A stretch of DNA of 10,771 nt, from contig BDTL01000136.1 in the NCBI GenBank assembly GCA_002898115.1, forward strand, positions 1-10,771, read 5' to 3'. A model generated the notes under the pieces. That model did no database searches. It worked only from the letters and a program-made list of their open reading frames with translations, and had not been told where the DNA came from. Source of the DNA: a bacterium BMS3Bbin02 (GTDB lineage Bacteria; Actinomycetota; Acidimicrobiia; Spongiisociales; UBA5794). The position numbers and the translations under genes are program-made. Of the stretch, positions 1-7,337 are shown one piece after another (position 1 is the stretch's first letter; the number at the start of each line of letters is the position of its first letter).

Positions 1-214
1 TAATGAAGTAGAGCAGCGACCCGAGCGCCGTCAACGCAAACGCCACATAAGCGGCAACGACAGCTCCGACATGGAGATAGATCATCCGTGTGAGCTCACC
101 CTGGATGACATCGGGCGGCGAGGTGAACGAGAGAATGATCCCAGCCGTCAGGAGTCCCACGGCAAGCACGTCGACGCCACGAAGAACTCTCAGCGTTGCC
201 TGGGATTGGTTCAT
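1..214 (-). CDS. ccmC: Cytochrome c maturation protein CcmC, N-terminal part (cut by window edge)
   Basis: Partial gene: the first 71 codons are in the window and the rest lies to the left. CcmC is a membrane protein of the heme-handling WWD family that loads heme onto the chaperone CcmE during System I cytochrome c maturation. The visible part has a first membrane helix (about residues 15-30). It is followed by the diagnostic stretch SPPDVIQGELTRMIYLHVG (residues 32-50), matching the conserved family segment (P-D-x-x-QG-x-x-x-R-I-x-Y-x-HVP), and then a second helix. His48 corresponds to the conserved periplasmic heme-ligand histidine (His60 in E. coli). The usual HVP is HVG here. The ATG at 214-212 overlaps the ccmB stop by 4 bp (ATGA), so it is translationally coupled and last of the three visible ccm genes. 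Confidence 0.85.
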   Translation of the reverse strand, partial: MNQSQATLRVLRGVDVLAVGLLTAGIILSFTSPPDVIQGELTRMIYLHVGAVVAAYVAFALTALGSLLYFI

Positions 215-879
215 GGGTTCTCCTGGAGCGGGCGTGCGGCGAGGACGCCGATGATGATCACGACCAGATCGACCACCATCATGAGGACGATCCAGCGAAG
301 GATACCGCGGTTCGTGACCAATACGTCCAGAGTCTTGGAAGCACCGAGAAGCAACGGAATCGCAAGAGGGGCAACGATGAGAGGAACCAGAGCTGTACCC
401 GTCTCAAGGTCGTGTGCGATCCATCCGGCAAGCGTTCCGAGAGCCGCCAGTCCGATGCCGACGAGCACGATCACCACTGGAATAGACCACCACATCGGCA
501 CCGAAAAACCGAGGAAGAGAAACCCGGCAATACCGACGATGACCTGAAACAGGATCATGAACAGAGCGGACGCCGCGGCCTGGCCTACCCACATGGCAGC
601 GGGGTCCGCTCCGGTTAGTGCCAGCATGTCCCTCTGCGCGGGCGTCTCGGCCGCCGTCCGGCGCACGGCGACCAGCGTACCGAACAAGAACACAATCCCC
701 CACAGAATTGCGGGCCCAGCCTTCCTGAGTGTGTCCGTATTGGCGCTGAGGACAAAACCTATGAGGATGATCGCAGTTGCTCCGAAGGGGATTGTTACCC
801 CGAGTACTTCCGCTGTTCGCCGTTCACGACGCAAGTCGCGCATGATCACTGTGTGGACTTGGCGCCAGAAACCGGTCAC
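211..879 (-). CDS. ccmB: Heme exporter permease CcmB
   Basis: A 222-residue inner-membrane protein, the usual CcmB length. CcmB is the permease of the CcmAB ABC complex, which acts with CcmC to release heme-charged CcmE for attachment of heme to apocytochromes outside the cytoplasmic membrane. About six hydrophobic helices are visible (residues 27-45, 54-72, 98-122, 130-155, 160-182, 195-214). The amphipathic, Arg-rich N-terminus (RDLRRERRTAE) and the RRTAAET...ALTGADP segment after helix 2 are typical of the family. It starts with GTG at 879-877, overlapping the ccmA stop by 4 bp (GTGA), and its own TGA overlaps the ccmC ATG. The position between ccmA and ccmC supports the assignment. Confidence 0.88.
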   Translation of the reverse strand: MTGFWRQVHTVIMRDLRRERRTAEVLGVTIPFGATAIILIGFVLSANTDTLRKAGPAILWGIVFLFGTLVAVRRTAAETPAQRDMLALTGADPAAMWVGQAAASALFMILFQVIVGIAGFLFLGFSVPMWWSIPVVIVLVGIGLAALGTLAGWIAHDLETGTALVPLIVAPLAIPLLLGASKTLDVLVTNRGILRWIVLMMVVDLVVIIIGVLAARPLQENP

Positions 880-1511
880 ACCAACCCCCCGGCAACCAAC
901 TCAACGTTGCGGTGCGTCATCTGCATCACGCGATCGCGATCATGAGAAACCACAAGCGCCGCACCACCTCGATCAACGACGGATGCCGCCAGGTATTCGA
1001 CCAGCTCGGCGGCCCCACCATCTAGGGCCGAATGCGGTTCGTCGAGTAGAAGAAGATCCGGCCGGGTCAGCAGTTGAAGGGCTATCTCGGCGCGTCGCTG
1101 CATGCCGTGCGAACAGTGTCTCGCCTGCCTGCCGGTGACGTTACCAAGACCGACCTGGGCAAGAGCATCACCGACCCGGTCCACGGGCTCACCCCTCATC
1201 CCAACCAGAAACGACAGGTTCTCCATCAGCGACAGCGTCGGATACAGTGCAGGTGTGTGACCGATCATTCCGATACGCCGACGCACCGGCGCAAGATCCG
1301 TTTCGGTGGCGGATCCGAGGACATCGACGGTCCCCCCGCTTGGTCGGCTGAGAAGTGCAACGAGACGGAGCAGCGTGGTCTTGCCCGCACCGTTACCACC
1401 AAAGAGGCCCAACGCCTCTCCCTCAACAACTGTGAGCGTCACCGATCTGAGGATCAGCGACTTGCCCGCACTGAAGGCGACATCTTGAAGGGAAACGAGA
1501 GGGGCCGACAT
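876..1511 (-). CDS. ccmA: Heme exporter ATP-binding protein CcmA
   Basis: A 211-residue ABC ATPase, the energising subunit of the CcmAB(C) heme-handling complex. Visible motifs are: Walker A GGNGAGKTT (residues 38-46, Lys44); the Q-loop region IGMIGHTPALYPTLSLMENL (about 80-99) with the GH...L(T/S)xxENL pattern seen in CcmA; signature CSHGMQRR (133-140); Walker B LLLLDEP (153-159, catalytic Glu158); and the switch histidine His190. I chose the ATG at 1511 because the domain begins right after it. A longer reading to 1568 would add 19 residues of no domain character. There is no clear Shine-Dalgarno sequence, but a TACAAT box lies 9 bases upstream, so a near-leaderless mRNA is possible. First gene of the ccmABC operon, divergent from trxA. 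Confidence 0.88.
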   Translation of the reverse strand: MSAPLVSLQDVAFSAGKSLILRSVTLTVVEGEALGLFGGNGAGKTTLLRLVALLSRPSGGTVDVLGSATETDLAPVRRRIGMIGHTPALYPTLSLMENLSFLVGMRGEPVDRVGDALAQVGLGNVTGRQARHCSHGMQRRAEIALQLLTRPDLLLLDEPHSALDGGAAELVEYLAASVVDRGGAALVVSHDRDRVMQMTHRNVELVAGGLV

Positions 1512-1520
1512 AGTCCATGG

Positions 1521-1526
1521 ATTGTA
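1521..1526 (-). promoter_or_regulatory. Candidate -10 box (TACAAT) for the ccm operon
   Basis: On the minus strand TACAAT ends 9 bases before the chosen ccmA ATG, which would place transcription start about 2-4 bases before the codon. This is a near-leaderless arrangement, common in actinobacteria. A TTGACG lies only 12 bases further upstream, too close for a normal -35 box, so the -35 element is unresolved. Confidence 0.3.
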
Positions 1527-1663
1527 CGAGACACCCCCCGTCAACGAGAATCCTCGCAACACAAACAAGCATTGCTACCGTAGCTCGGAATCACTTCGCC
1601 GGCAGGGAATGCTGAGACACCGTTTGGCGTTGAACCGACGGACTACGAAAGAGGGGCCGGAAC

Positions 1664-2071
1664 ATGGCAACTATTAACCTCACAAAAGACACCTTTGAAG
1701 ACACGATCACCGAGAACGACGTCGTACTCGTGGATTTCTGGGCCGAGTGGTGTGGACCATGCCGACAGTTCGGCCCCACCTTCGAAAAGGTCTCCGAGCA
1801 GTACCCGAACGCGGTATTCGCCAAGGTTGACACCGAGGCCGAGCAGGAGCTCGCCCAATACTTCAACATTCGTTCTATTCCGACGCTGATGGTGTTCCGC
1901 GAGCAGATCGGGATCTTCAATCAGCCAGGCGCGCTCCCCGAGGAAGGCCTCATCGATCTCATCGATCAGACGCTGGCGCTCGACATGGAGCCGATCAAGG
2001 CCGAGGTCGAGGCGCACAACAGTGAAGACCACGAAAAAAGCGCTGAAACTGCGGCCGCGACAGCCGACTGA
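1664..2071 (+). CDS. trxA: Thioredoxin with acidic C-terminal tail
   Basis: A 135-residue thioredoxin that reduces protein disulfides in the cytoplasm, recharged by thioredoxin reductase. The active site WCGPC is at residues 29-33 (Cys30, Cys33) within VLVDFWAEWCGPC. The cis-proline loop SIPT is at 71-74 (Pro73), and conserved Asp24 is present. No signal peptide is visible, so it is cytoplasmic and not the membrane-tethered CcmG/ResA type, despite lying next to the ccm operon. The ATG at 1664 is preceded by a purine-rich ribosome site (AAAGAGG, 1648-1654). The thioredoxin fold should end near residue 107. The remaining roughly 28 residues are acidic and Ala-rich (KAEVEAHNSEDHEKSAETAA) and look disordered, an extension beyond the usual 105-110 residue length. 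Divergent from ccmA and convergent with the tld operon. Confidence 0.93.
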   Translation: MATINLTKDTFEDTITENDVVLVDFWAEWCGPCRQFGPTFEKVSEQYPNAVFAKVDTEAEQELAQYFNIRSIPTLMVFREQIGIFNQPGALPEEGLIDLIDQTLALDMEPIKAEVEAHNSEDHEKSAETAAATAD

Positions 2072-2087
2072 CAGACGCATATCCAAC

Positions 2088-2127
2088 CGATTGAGGGTCA
2101 CGGGGTTTACCCGGTGGCCCTCAATCG
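2088..2127. terminator. Long inverted repeat between convergent trxA and tld operon
   Basis: A 14-bp stem (one G-T wobble), one G/G mismatch, 3 more G-C pairs and a 4-base loop TTTA (2106-2109). It lies 17 bases after the trxA stop and 16 bases after the 3' end of the DUF2007-like gene on the other strand, ideal for stopping both transcripts. No T-tract follows on either strand, so it would be an actinobacterial-type hairpin terminator without a U-tail, or an mRNA 3'-end stabiliser. Confidence 0.7.
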
Positions 2128-2143
2128 CGTCCCGAGCACGACG

Positions 2144-2380
2144 TCAGTCCTCGGACGGCTCCACTGTGGTATCCCCCGAAAGAACTGCGATCGCTTCCGC
2201 GCTCCGACCATTCTCGACAAGCACCTGAAACGATTTGGCACCCCCGAGCATGGCAGGATCGTGCTGAACTACCGATGGAATGTCGGCATCAATCAGCCTG
2301 GTCCAGGTCGCCTCGGCCTCTTCTTCGGTAGGACAGGTCACCACAACGACCGGCTCGTGTATTCGTCGACCAAAAATCAT
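2144..2380 (-). CDS. Small DUF2007-like protein coupled to tldE
   Basis: A 78-residue protein. The core runs EPVVVVTCPTEEEAEATWTR, then an L-x-x-A-x-I-P-x-V segment, a GG-containing turn (MLGGAKSF) and VLVENGRSAEAIAVL. This beta-alpha-beta pattern with a 'degree of ageing' of helix, ...IP..., and a final E-x-x-x-A-x-x-x-L helix resembles DUF2007, described as a putative signal-transducing or prokaryotic RING-associated small domain of unproven role. The ATG at 2380-2378 overlaps the tldE TGA (ATGA), and a GGGAGG ribosome site lies 9 bases upstream. A TTG at 2407 would add nine residues but has no such site. Tight coupling to tldDE suggests co-expression. No function is known to me, and it ends in an acidic tail (TTVEPSED). 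Confidence 0.7.
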   Translation of the reverse strand: MIFGRRIHEPVVVVTCPTEEEAEATWTRLIDADIPSVVQHDPAMLGGAKSFQVLVENGRSAEAIAVLSGDTTVEPSED

Positions 2381-3708
2381 CCGTCCGTTCCTCCCGTGAA
2401 GTTCCAACTGGAGAGTCGCACGCTCGGCGAATGGATCATCCCGGGTCCGAATTCTGAATCCGCCCAGCGGGCATCGTTCCCGAGTCCGAGTATTCGGTCA
2501 GGGCCCAGCGCTTCGACAAACGATTGAGTGAACCGTAGCCCGTTGACGGCGCCGGTGATCTTCCCGTTCTCGATCACGAATGTCCCGTTACGAGTGAGTC
2601 CGGTCACGGCGAGAGACTTCGGATCGAGCACCCGGCAGTAGTTGAAGGTCGCCACATACAACCCGCGCTCGACTCCGGCGATCATGTCATCAACCGTTTG
2701 CTCACCTTGATCAACAAATACCTGGGTGGCCGTCGGCCCGAACGTATCGCCTCCCGGCAACGCATTGCCGGTCGACTCCACGCCGGCCTTCTTCGCGGTC
2801 CGCCGGTCATGCGTCAACCCCTTGGTCACGCCGCCCACCACGAGTTCGACACGGCGCCGCGATGTGCCTTCGGAGTCGAACGGGACGGCCAAACCACGAC
2901 CGTCGAGGGCGTCGTCCACCATGGTGAACGACTCATCAAACTGCCGGGTGTCCATGTCTACGAAGGACATCCCCTCGTCATACACCTTCGCATTGAACCC
3001 GTACGCTCCAAGGAACATCGCGATCGTGGCGACGCATTCCTGGGACAACACCACCTCGTACTCACCGGGTTTGATGTCGTAAGTCTCCACGGAATCAACG
3101 GCGCGCTGAGCGGCAAGGGAACCCACGGCGTGTGCGTCAATGCCGCTGAGAGCCCGGTCGGTCTGGTGTCCCGAGCCCGCGGAGCGACCGGTTTGATGGA
3201 TGCCGTCGAGGATCGCCGTCGTGGCGCGACCCGCAGCAAAATGCCCCCTCGTGTTCACAAAGAACACCTCGGACGACGACGACGAGCAGTAACCCGCCGC
3301 CTCCATAGAAGGCCCGGCGTCCACAAACTCCTTCACCTTCCGGGCACGTTCGACGGCCGCGGCGTCTGCCGTCTCAGCGTCCCAGTGTTCGGTTGCCGGC
3401 GTGATCGACGGGCTGGCCACACCGGGCCAATCGGGATCGACGGGTTGGCGTTGGGCCGCATCGATGGCGGTTTCGACCAGGCGTTCGAGTGTCTCTTCGT
3501 CTGTGACCGTCCCGCTTGCGGAGGCGACTCGGCCATCGAGGGCGACGCGCAATGACATCGTGCTGACTTCTTCGGAGACGTTCTGATGGATGAACGAGTT
3601 GGCAAACCGGGTGAGCGACTCCACGCCGGTGGAGAGTCGGATTTCCGCCTCAACACCGCTACCGACCCGGTCGAGCACCTTTTCGAGCATGTCGTGCCTG
3701 TGCGTCAT
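2377..3708 (-). CDS. tldE: Metalloprotease partner subunit TldE (PmbA)
   Basis: A 443-residue member of the TldD/PmbA family. With TldD it forms the heterodimeric zinc protease that, in characterised bacteria, trims leader peptides of modified peptides (microcin B17) and degrades unfolded peptides such as CcdA. Family marks are the N-terminal LTRFANSFIHQNV segment (about residues 32-44) followed by a beta-rich domain, and a C-terminal beta-domain with GLYVATFNYCRVLDPKSLAVTG and GxFVIENGKITGAVNGLRFT. It lacks an HExxxH motif, as TldE subunits do; TldD supplies the zinc site. The ATG at 3708-3706 overlaps the tldD stop (ATGA) and follows a GGGTGGGGG ribosome-site-like stretch. A longer reading to 3822 lies inside tldD and adds no family sequence. 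Its stop overlaps the DUF2007-like start. Confidence 0.9.
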   Translation of the reverse strand: MTHRHDMLEKVLDRVGSGVEAEIRLSTGVESLTRFANSFIHQNVSEEVSTMSLRVALDGRVASASGTVTDEETLERLVETAIDAAQRQPVDPDWPGVASPSITPATEHWDAETADAAAVERARKVKEFVDAGPSMEAAGYCSSSSSEVFFVNTRGHFAAGRATTAILDGIHQTGRSAGSGHQTDRALSGIDAHAVGSLAAQRAVDSVETYDIKPGEYEVVLSQECVATIAMFLGAYGFNAKVYDEGMSFVDMDTRQFDESFTMVDDALDGRGLAVPFDSEGTSRRRVELVVGGVTKGLTHDRRTAKKAGVESTGNALPGGDTFGPTATQVFVDQGEQTVDDMIAGVERGLYVATFNYCRVLDPKSLAVTGLTRNGTFVIENGKITGAVNGLRFTQSFVEALGPDRILGLGNDARWADSEFGPGMIHSPSVRLSSWNFTGGTDG

Positions 3709-5144
3709 GCGCGCACCCCCACCCGAACGTTGGAGAATCTGGCAGGTGACGCAGAGTGTCCCGTGTGGCCCACTTGCATCGGTTGACCCTTCCCGCAGTT
3801 CGGTGTGCCCCAGTGGACCCACTCCTCCTCGCCTGCGAGTCGGTCGAGGGTCCCCCAGAAAACCGGGGTGATACCGGTGTAGGTCGGGTTCTTGAGCAAG
3901 CGGCCCTTCCTACCGTTCTTAATCTCCCACGCAATTTCCGTGCCGAACTGAAAGTTGAGCCGCTTGTCGTCGATTGACCAGGAACGGTTGGTCGCCATGT
4001 ACACACCGTCATCGGTATCGGCAATGATGTCGTCCAGGGTGCCCTCCCCGGGTAGCAGGCCGACGTTTGTCATTCGCACCATCGGAAGACGGCTGTACCC
4101 GTCCGCCCGCACCATCCCACCGGGAGGCAGACCGGCCCGAGCTGCCGAATCTCGACCCGACAGCACCCCGACCCACGTGCCGTTCTTCACGATGTCCACA
4201 CGTTGTGCCGGAGTTCCCTCATCGTCGTACCCGAAACTGCCGAGGGCGCCGGGAAGGGTCGCGTCGGCGGTGATGTTCATCAGCTCCGAGCCGTACTTGT
4301 GCGTCTGGAGTTTTTCGAGTTCGAGATGCGAGGTGCCCGCAAAGGCGGCTTCCCATCCGAGAATACGATCAAGCTCGATGGCATGGCCGACTGACTCGTG
4401 AATCTGGAGCGCGAGCTGTGAACCCTCAAGGATCAGCGCTGTCTCGCGCTCCTCCATGACGTCGGCCGAAAGCAGTTGGATGGCCTCCTCGGCAACACGC
4501 TGGGCGTTGCCCTCGTAGTCCCAGAGACGGACCATCTCGTACCCACCGGTGGCGTATTGTCCGAAACTCTGGGGATACGAGCGCCGCTGCGTTTCCCGTT
4601 CACCGATAGCGGTGGCGTCGTACCCTCCACCCGATTCCACGATGTGCTGGTGAATCTCCGATCCCTGAGACGACACGAACCATTTGTCGGTGTCGTAGAA
4701 AGCCATTCCTGCCCTGGCAAGAGCGATACCTTCGACGTCTTGCATCGTCTTGGAGACACGGATCAGCATGTCGACTTTTTCACCGAGCGGGACCGCAAAG
4801 GGATCCTCATCGTGCGGTGTTTCCCAGGAGGCCTGCACCACTGGAACATCTGCGAGGGTGATCGGCTCGCCGGGGACCATGGCGGATGCCCTGGCAATCT
4901 CGGATGCCCGTTCGCCGGCGACCCTCGCCGCCGTATTCGTGATGGAGGGCGTTGCGTAGAAGCCCCACGAGGAACCAATGAGTGCCCGAACTCCGATGCC
5001 GGCGCTTTCACTCGATCCCACCGATTCGACTGCCTGGTTGAGCACCTCCATGGACTCCGCTTTGGCGATCACCACCCGGGCGTCGGCGTAGGTGGCACCG
5101 GCGGCAAGCGCCCCTTCAACAGCCGCCCTGGCGTATTCGAACAC
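3705..5144 (-). CDS. tldD: Zinc metalloprotease TldD
   Basis: A 479-residue catalytic subunit of the TldD/TldE protease, usual length for the family. The zinc-binding motif HESVGH is at residues 249-254 (His249, Glu250, His254), in the conserved context LALQIHESVGHAIELDR. N-terminal family features are AGATYADARVV (15-25) and GIGVRAL...WGFYAT (49-64). C-terminal marks are GLLPGEGTLDDIIADTDDGVYM and the NCGKGQP element near the end. The start is GTG at 5144-5142, with GGAGG seven bases upstream. A nearby ATG is out of frame. First gene of tldD-tldE-DUF2007-like, with the three genes joined by ATGA overlaps, indicating matched production. An AT-rich upstream stretch (5180-5200) probably holds its promoter. 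Substrates cannot be read from this window, and no modified-peptide precursor is visible nearby. Confidence 0.94.
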   Translation of the reverse strand: MFEYARAAVEGALAAGATYADARVVIAKAESMEVLNQAVESVGSSESAGIGVRALIGSSWGFYATPSITNTAARVAGERASEIARASAMVPGEPITLADVPVVQASWETPHDEDPFAVPLGEKVDMLIRVSKTMQDVEGIALARAGMAFYDTDKWFVSSQGSEIHQHIVESGGGYDATAIGERETQRRSYPQSFGQYATGGYEMVRLWDYEGNAQRVAEEAIQLLSADVMEERETALILEGSQLALQIHESVGHAIELDRILGWEAAFAGTSHLELEKLQTHKYGSELMNITADATLPGALGSFGYDDEGTPAQRVDIVKNGTWVGVLSGRDSAARAGLPPGGMVRADGYSRLPMVRMTNVGLLPGEGTLDDIIADTDDGVYMATNRSWSIDDKRLNFQFGTEIAWEIKNGRKGRLLKNPTYTGITPVFWGTLDRLAGEEEWVHWGTPNCGKGQPMQVGHTGHSASPARFSNVRVGVRA

Positions 5145-5301
5145 CGCTCATCCTCCAGAATTCTCGAACCGAAATCAGAGTTTTAGCTTAGTGATCCAAT
5201 GGTTGCTCCAACCCACGCCGATGGCTCGTGTTGTCGCGATGCGTCTCCCGTGCGGATGTGGGCAATCCACGGTTAGTTGAGGTGCAGGTAGATTGTTGAT
5301 C

Positions 5302-6351
5302 ATGCACACAACAACCCGGACTGACCGCACGTCACGGCGTGAAGATCTCATCACGATCGCGTTCGGGACGTGGATGATGATCGGACTCATGATCGATGCG
5401 TTCTCTCATTCGACCGATAGTTCGCTTGAGACGTTCTGGACCTGGTCGCATGCGGCTTTCTACTCGGGGTTCACTGTGACGGCGGCATGGATTGTTCACC
5501 TATGCCTGGCACGTCGGGAACCGACTGGTTGGTTGCTCGATTGGGCGCCTCCCGGTTACCGCCTCGCATTTCTCGGCCTGGGTGTGTTCGCCCTCGGCGG
5601 AATCGGTGACGCAGGCTGGCACACGGTGTTCGGCGTCGAAACCGGTGTCGACGCGCTGCTCTCCCCGACGCACCTGCTCCTCTTTGTCGGCATGTTCGCG
5701 ATCGTTTCGTCTCCGTTCCGAGCGGCCTGGAACGATACTTCCACACCGGACGAACCCTCGTTCGGATCGTTCTTCCCCGCACTGCTTTCGATGACGTTCT
5801 CCACGACGCTCGTGGCGTTCTTCTTCGAGTATGTGTGGCTCCCCACCAACGTCTGGATCGCGCAGACGGCGTTCGAGTCTCAAGTTGACAGAGGAGAGAA
5901 GATCGCCGTGCTGGGGGTTGTCGGTGCGGTCATCGCAACCATCGTGCTCATGACGGGCCCCATCGTGGCGAGTCGACGGCGGCGGTTGCCGTTCGGTTCG
6001 GTCACCGCCGTCTTTGTGGTGACCAATGCACTCCTCGCCTTCGGCTTCGACAACACCTCGGCAAGCCTGTTGCCCGCGTTGCTCGCGGGAATCGTCGCCG
6101 ATGCAACACTCGTACGATCCACATCCCGATGGGTGTTCCTCACGGCGCCTCCGATCGTCCTTTGGTTTACCTTCTACTTTCAGGTCGCGCAGATGCCTGC
6201 CGGTCTCGGGTGGCCACCCGCGGTCTGGGGCGGGTCCATCGTGTTTGCGGTCCTCGCGACCCTCGCTATCGACCAGATCATGCGCGCCGGAGCAGCCCTG
6301 GCTCGAGCTGACATCGACCGACTCAGAGAGCGTGGCGGAGCGACATCCTGA
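5302..6351 (+). CDS. Multi-pass membrane protein of unknown function
   Basis: A 349-residue protein with about ten hydrophobic helices and short loops. I do not recognise a named family. Notable are polar residues inside or beside helices: DAFSH near helix 1, FWTWSHAAFYSGF in helix 2, GDAGWHTVFGVE after helix 3 and LLSPTHLLLFVGMF in helix 4. The repeated S/T-H and W-H pairs suggest a buried metal, heme or proton site, but this is inference. A basic RRRRLPFG loop and the C-terminal RADIDRLRERGG fit a cytoplasmic C-terminus. The start is uncertain: ATG 5302 is chosen, with TAGATT ending 7 bases upstream, compatible with a leaderless mRNA. In-frame TTG codons at 5293 and 5296 are alternatives. 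Its last 29 bases overlap the convergent DUF2867-like gene. Divergent from tldD. Confidence 0.75.
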   Translation: MHTTTRTDRTSRREDLITIAFGTWMMIGLMIDAFSHSTDSSLETFWTWSHAAFYSGFTVTAAWIVHLCLARREPTGWLLDWAPPGYRLAFLGLGVFALGGIGDAGWHTVFGVETGVDALLSPTHLLLFVGMFAIVSSPFRAAWNDTSTPDEPSFGSFFPALLSMTFSTTLVAFFFEYVWLPTNVWIAQTAFESQVDRGEKIAVLGVVGAVIATIVLMTGPIVASRRRRLPFGSVTAVFVVTNALLAFGFDNTSASLLPALLAGIVADATLVRSTSRWVFLTAPPIVLWFTFYFQVAQMPAGLGWPPAVWGGSIVFAVLATLAIDQIMRAGAALARADIDRLRERGGATS

Positions 6352-6811
6352 TGAAACGTTTATGCCACGGACGGACGATCGCGAAGTAGAAACGCCCGGT
6401 CCGACGCCACAGGTAGCGGACTGAAGTCGACACCTCAACGGAGCATGGCTCCTTGCGACTCAGTCGTAACGAGAAGCGGTACTCCATGAACCCCATCGAG
6501 TCGCCGAAGACGATCTCGTCGGTCGAGCGTTCGTAGATCTTCCAGGAACCGATGGCGGTTCCGGGGCGGTAGGACTCGTCCCCGATCGCTCGAGCCAGCT
6601 TGGATAGCGACATCGTGTTCATACTGACGAGTCGTAGCCATGCTGGCTGGTTCCGAAAGTAGTCGGTCACAAAGCCCTCGATGCCGGCATGAGGGTCACG
6701 GGATAGAGATACGCGAAACCCGTCGCGATAGTCGGCATTCTCGAAGATTGAAGCGATCAGGGAGTCTGTCAAGGGAACGACTTCTGTCACGTCCACAGGA
6801 GCCCGCCGCAA
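6323..6811 (-). CDS. DUF2867-like protein
   Basis: A 162-residue soluble-looking protein. The pattern fits DUF2867-type proteins: ADYRDGFRVSL near the N-terminus, a middle stretch with Y-x-P-G-x-x-IGSWKIYERSTDEIVFGDS (about 81-105), MEYRFSLRL, VEVSTSVRY, and the terminal block GRFYFAIVRPWHKRFIRMSLR. The family has no established biochemical role; a lipid- or ligand-binding fold has been suggested. The start is uncertain: TTG at 6811 is the first in-frame start after a TAG, and GTG codons at 6796 and 6790 are alternatives. It begins 25 bases after the stop of the four-helix membrane gene on the same strand, so the two probably share a transcript under the TetR operator. Its 3' end overlaps the convergent membrane protein gene by 29 bp. 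Confidence 0.7.
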   Translation of the reverse strand: MRRAPVDVTEVVPLTDSLIASIFENADYRDGFRVSLSRDPHAGIEGFVTDYFRNQPAWLRLVSMNTMSLSKLARAIGDESYRPGTAIGSWKIYERSTDEIVFGDSMGFMEYRFSLRLSRKEPCSVEVSTSVRYLWRRTGRFYFAIVRPWHKRFIRMSLRHAL

Positions 6812-6836
6812 CGCCCACCCACACTATGCTCGCACA

Positions 6837-7310
6837 TCATCCCTGAACCCCGGTGCTCGGCACGGTGGTTTCCCCCGCCTCGGATTGCCGCATTACACCC
6901 CACAGCCCGAGGATCCCAACGGGGAGTAGCAGAATCCACTGCGGCAGCTTGAAGAACAGCCCATCGCCCTCCTGTGTGGCAGCGACTCCAAGAAAACTGA
7001 TGCCGAATCCGATCCAGAGGACTGAAACAAACTGAACCATGTAGCGGGACCGACTCGCATGACTCGGTACAGCAGCGACGTACAACGCGACCGCCGACGA
7101 CGCCATGGAAACCGATGCCATCTGCCACACGGCAAAGGCGACGAGCCGCGGCTCCTCCGCGAGCGCGGACTCCACAAGCGGGGCAGCCACGGACGCACCG
7201 CCGCCGAAGATGTGGAGAAGGGCCGTGAAGGCTGCGAGTCCCGCTGCAGAAAGCAGAACCTTGTCCCTTGTCTGAGGCGTGGCTGATGAGTTGCTGATGC
7301 TGGTGGTCAT
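6837..7310 (-). CDS. Four-helix membrane protein, probable TetR target
   Basis: A 157-residue integral membrane protein with four predicted helices: KVLLSAAGLAAFTALLHIFG (about 16-35), LVAFAVWQMASVSMASSAVALYV (about 55-77), YMVQFVSVLWIGFGISFLGVA (about 90-110) and LPQWILLLPVGILGLWGVM (about 120-138). The HIFGGG motif after helix 1 and W-Q in helix 2 are polar features in the membrane. I know of similar small actinobacterial proteins only as uncharacterised ones. The ATG at 7310-7308 is chosen because it precedes the first hydrophilic N-terminus; longer readings run into the operator. It is the first gene of a probable two-gene unit with the DUF2867-like gene and is divergent from the TetR gene, the usual layout of a repressor and its target. 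Confidence 0.75.
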   Translation of the reverse strand: MTTSISNSSATPQTRDKVLLSAAGLAAFTALLHIFGGGASVAAPLVESALAEEPRLVAFAVWQMASVSMASSAVALYVAAVPSHASRSRYMVQFVSVLWIGFGISFLGVAATQEGDGLFFKLPQWILLLPVGILGLWGVMRQSEAGETTVPSTGVQG

Positions 7311-7337
7311 ACTCGGCAGGTGTCCCTTCGATCGCAT

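Noticed and set aside
2698..3555. Long plus-strand reading frame (285 codons) opposite tldE
   Set aside because: It lies wholly antisense to a clear TldE coding sequence, and its translation is Arg/Gly/His-rich with no domain; typical shadow of GC-rich coding DNA.
5248..5272. Imperfect inverted repeat (CCGT-gc-GGAT...ATCC-ACGG) upstream of the plus-strand membrane gene
   Set aside because: Only two 4-bp arms with a bulge; too weak to call an operator or terminator.
5500..6438. Long minus-strand frame (312 codons) opposite the ten-helix membrane gene
   Set aside because: Composition is Arg/Glu/His-rich low-complexity shadow; the plus-strand frame gives clean membrane helices.
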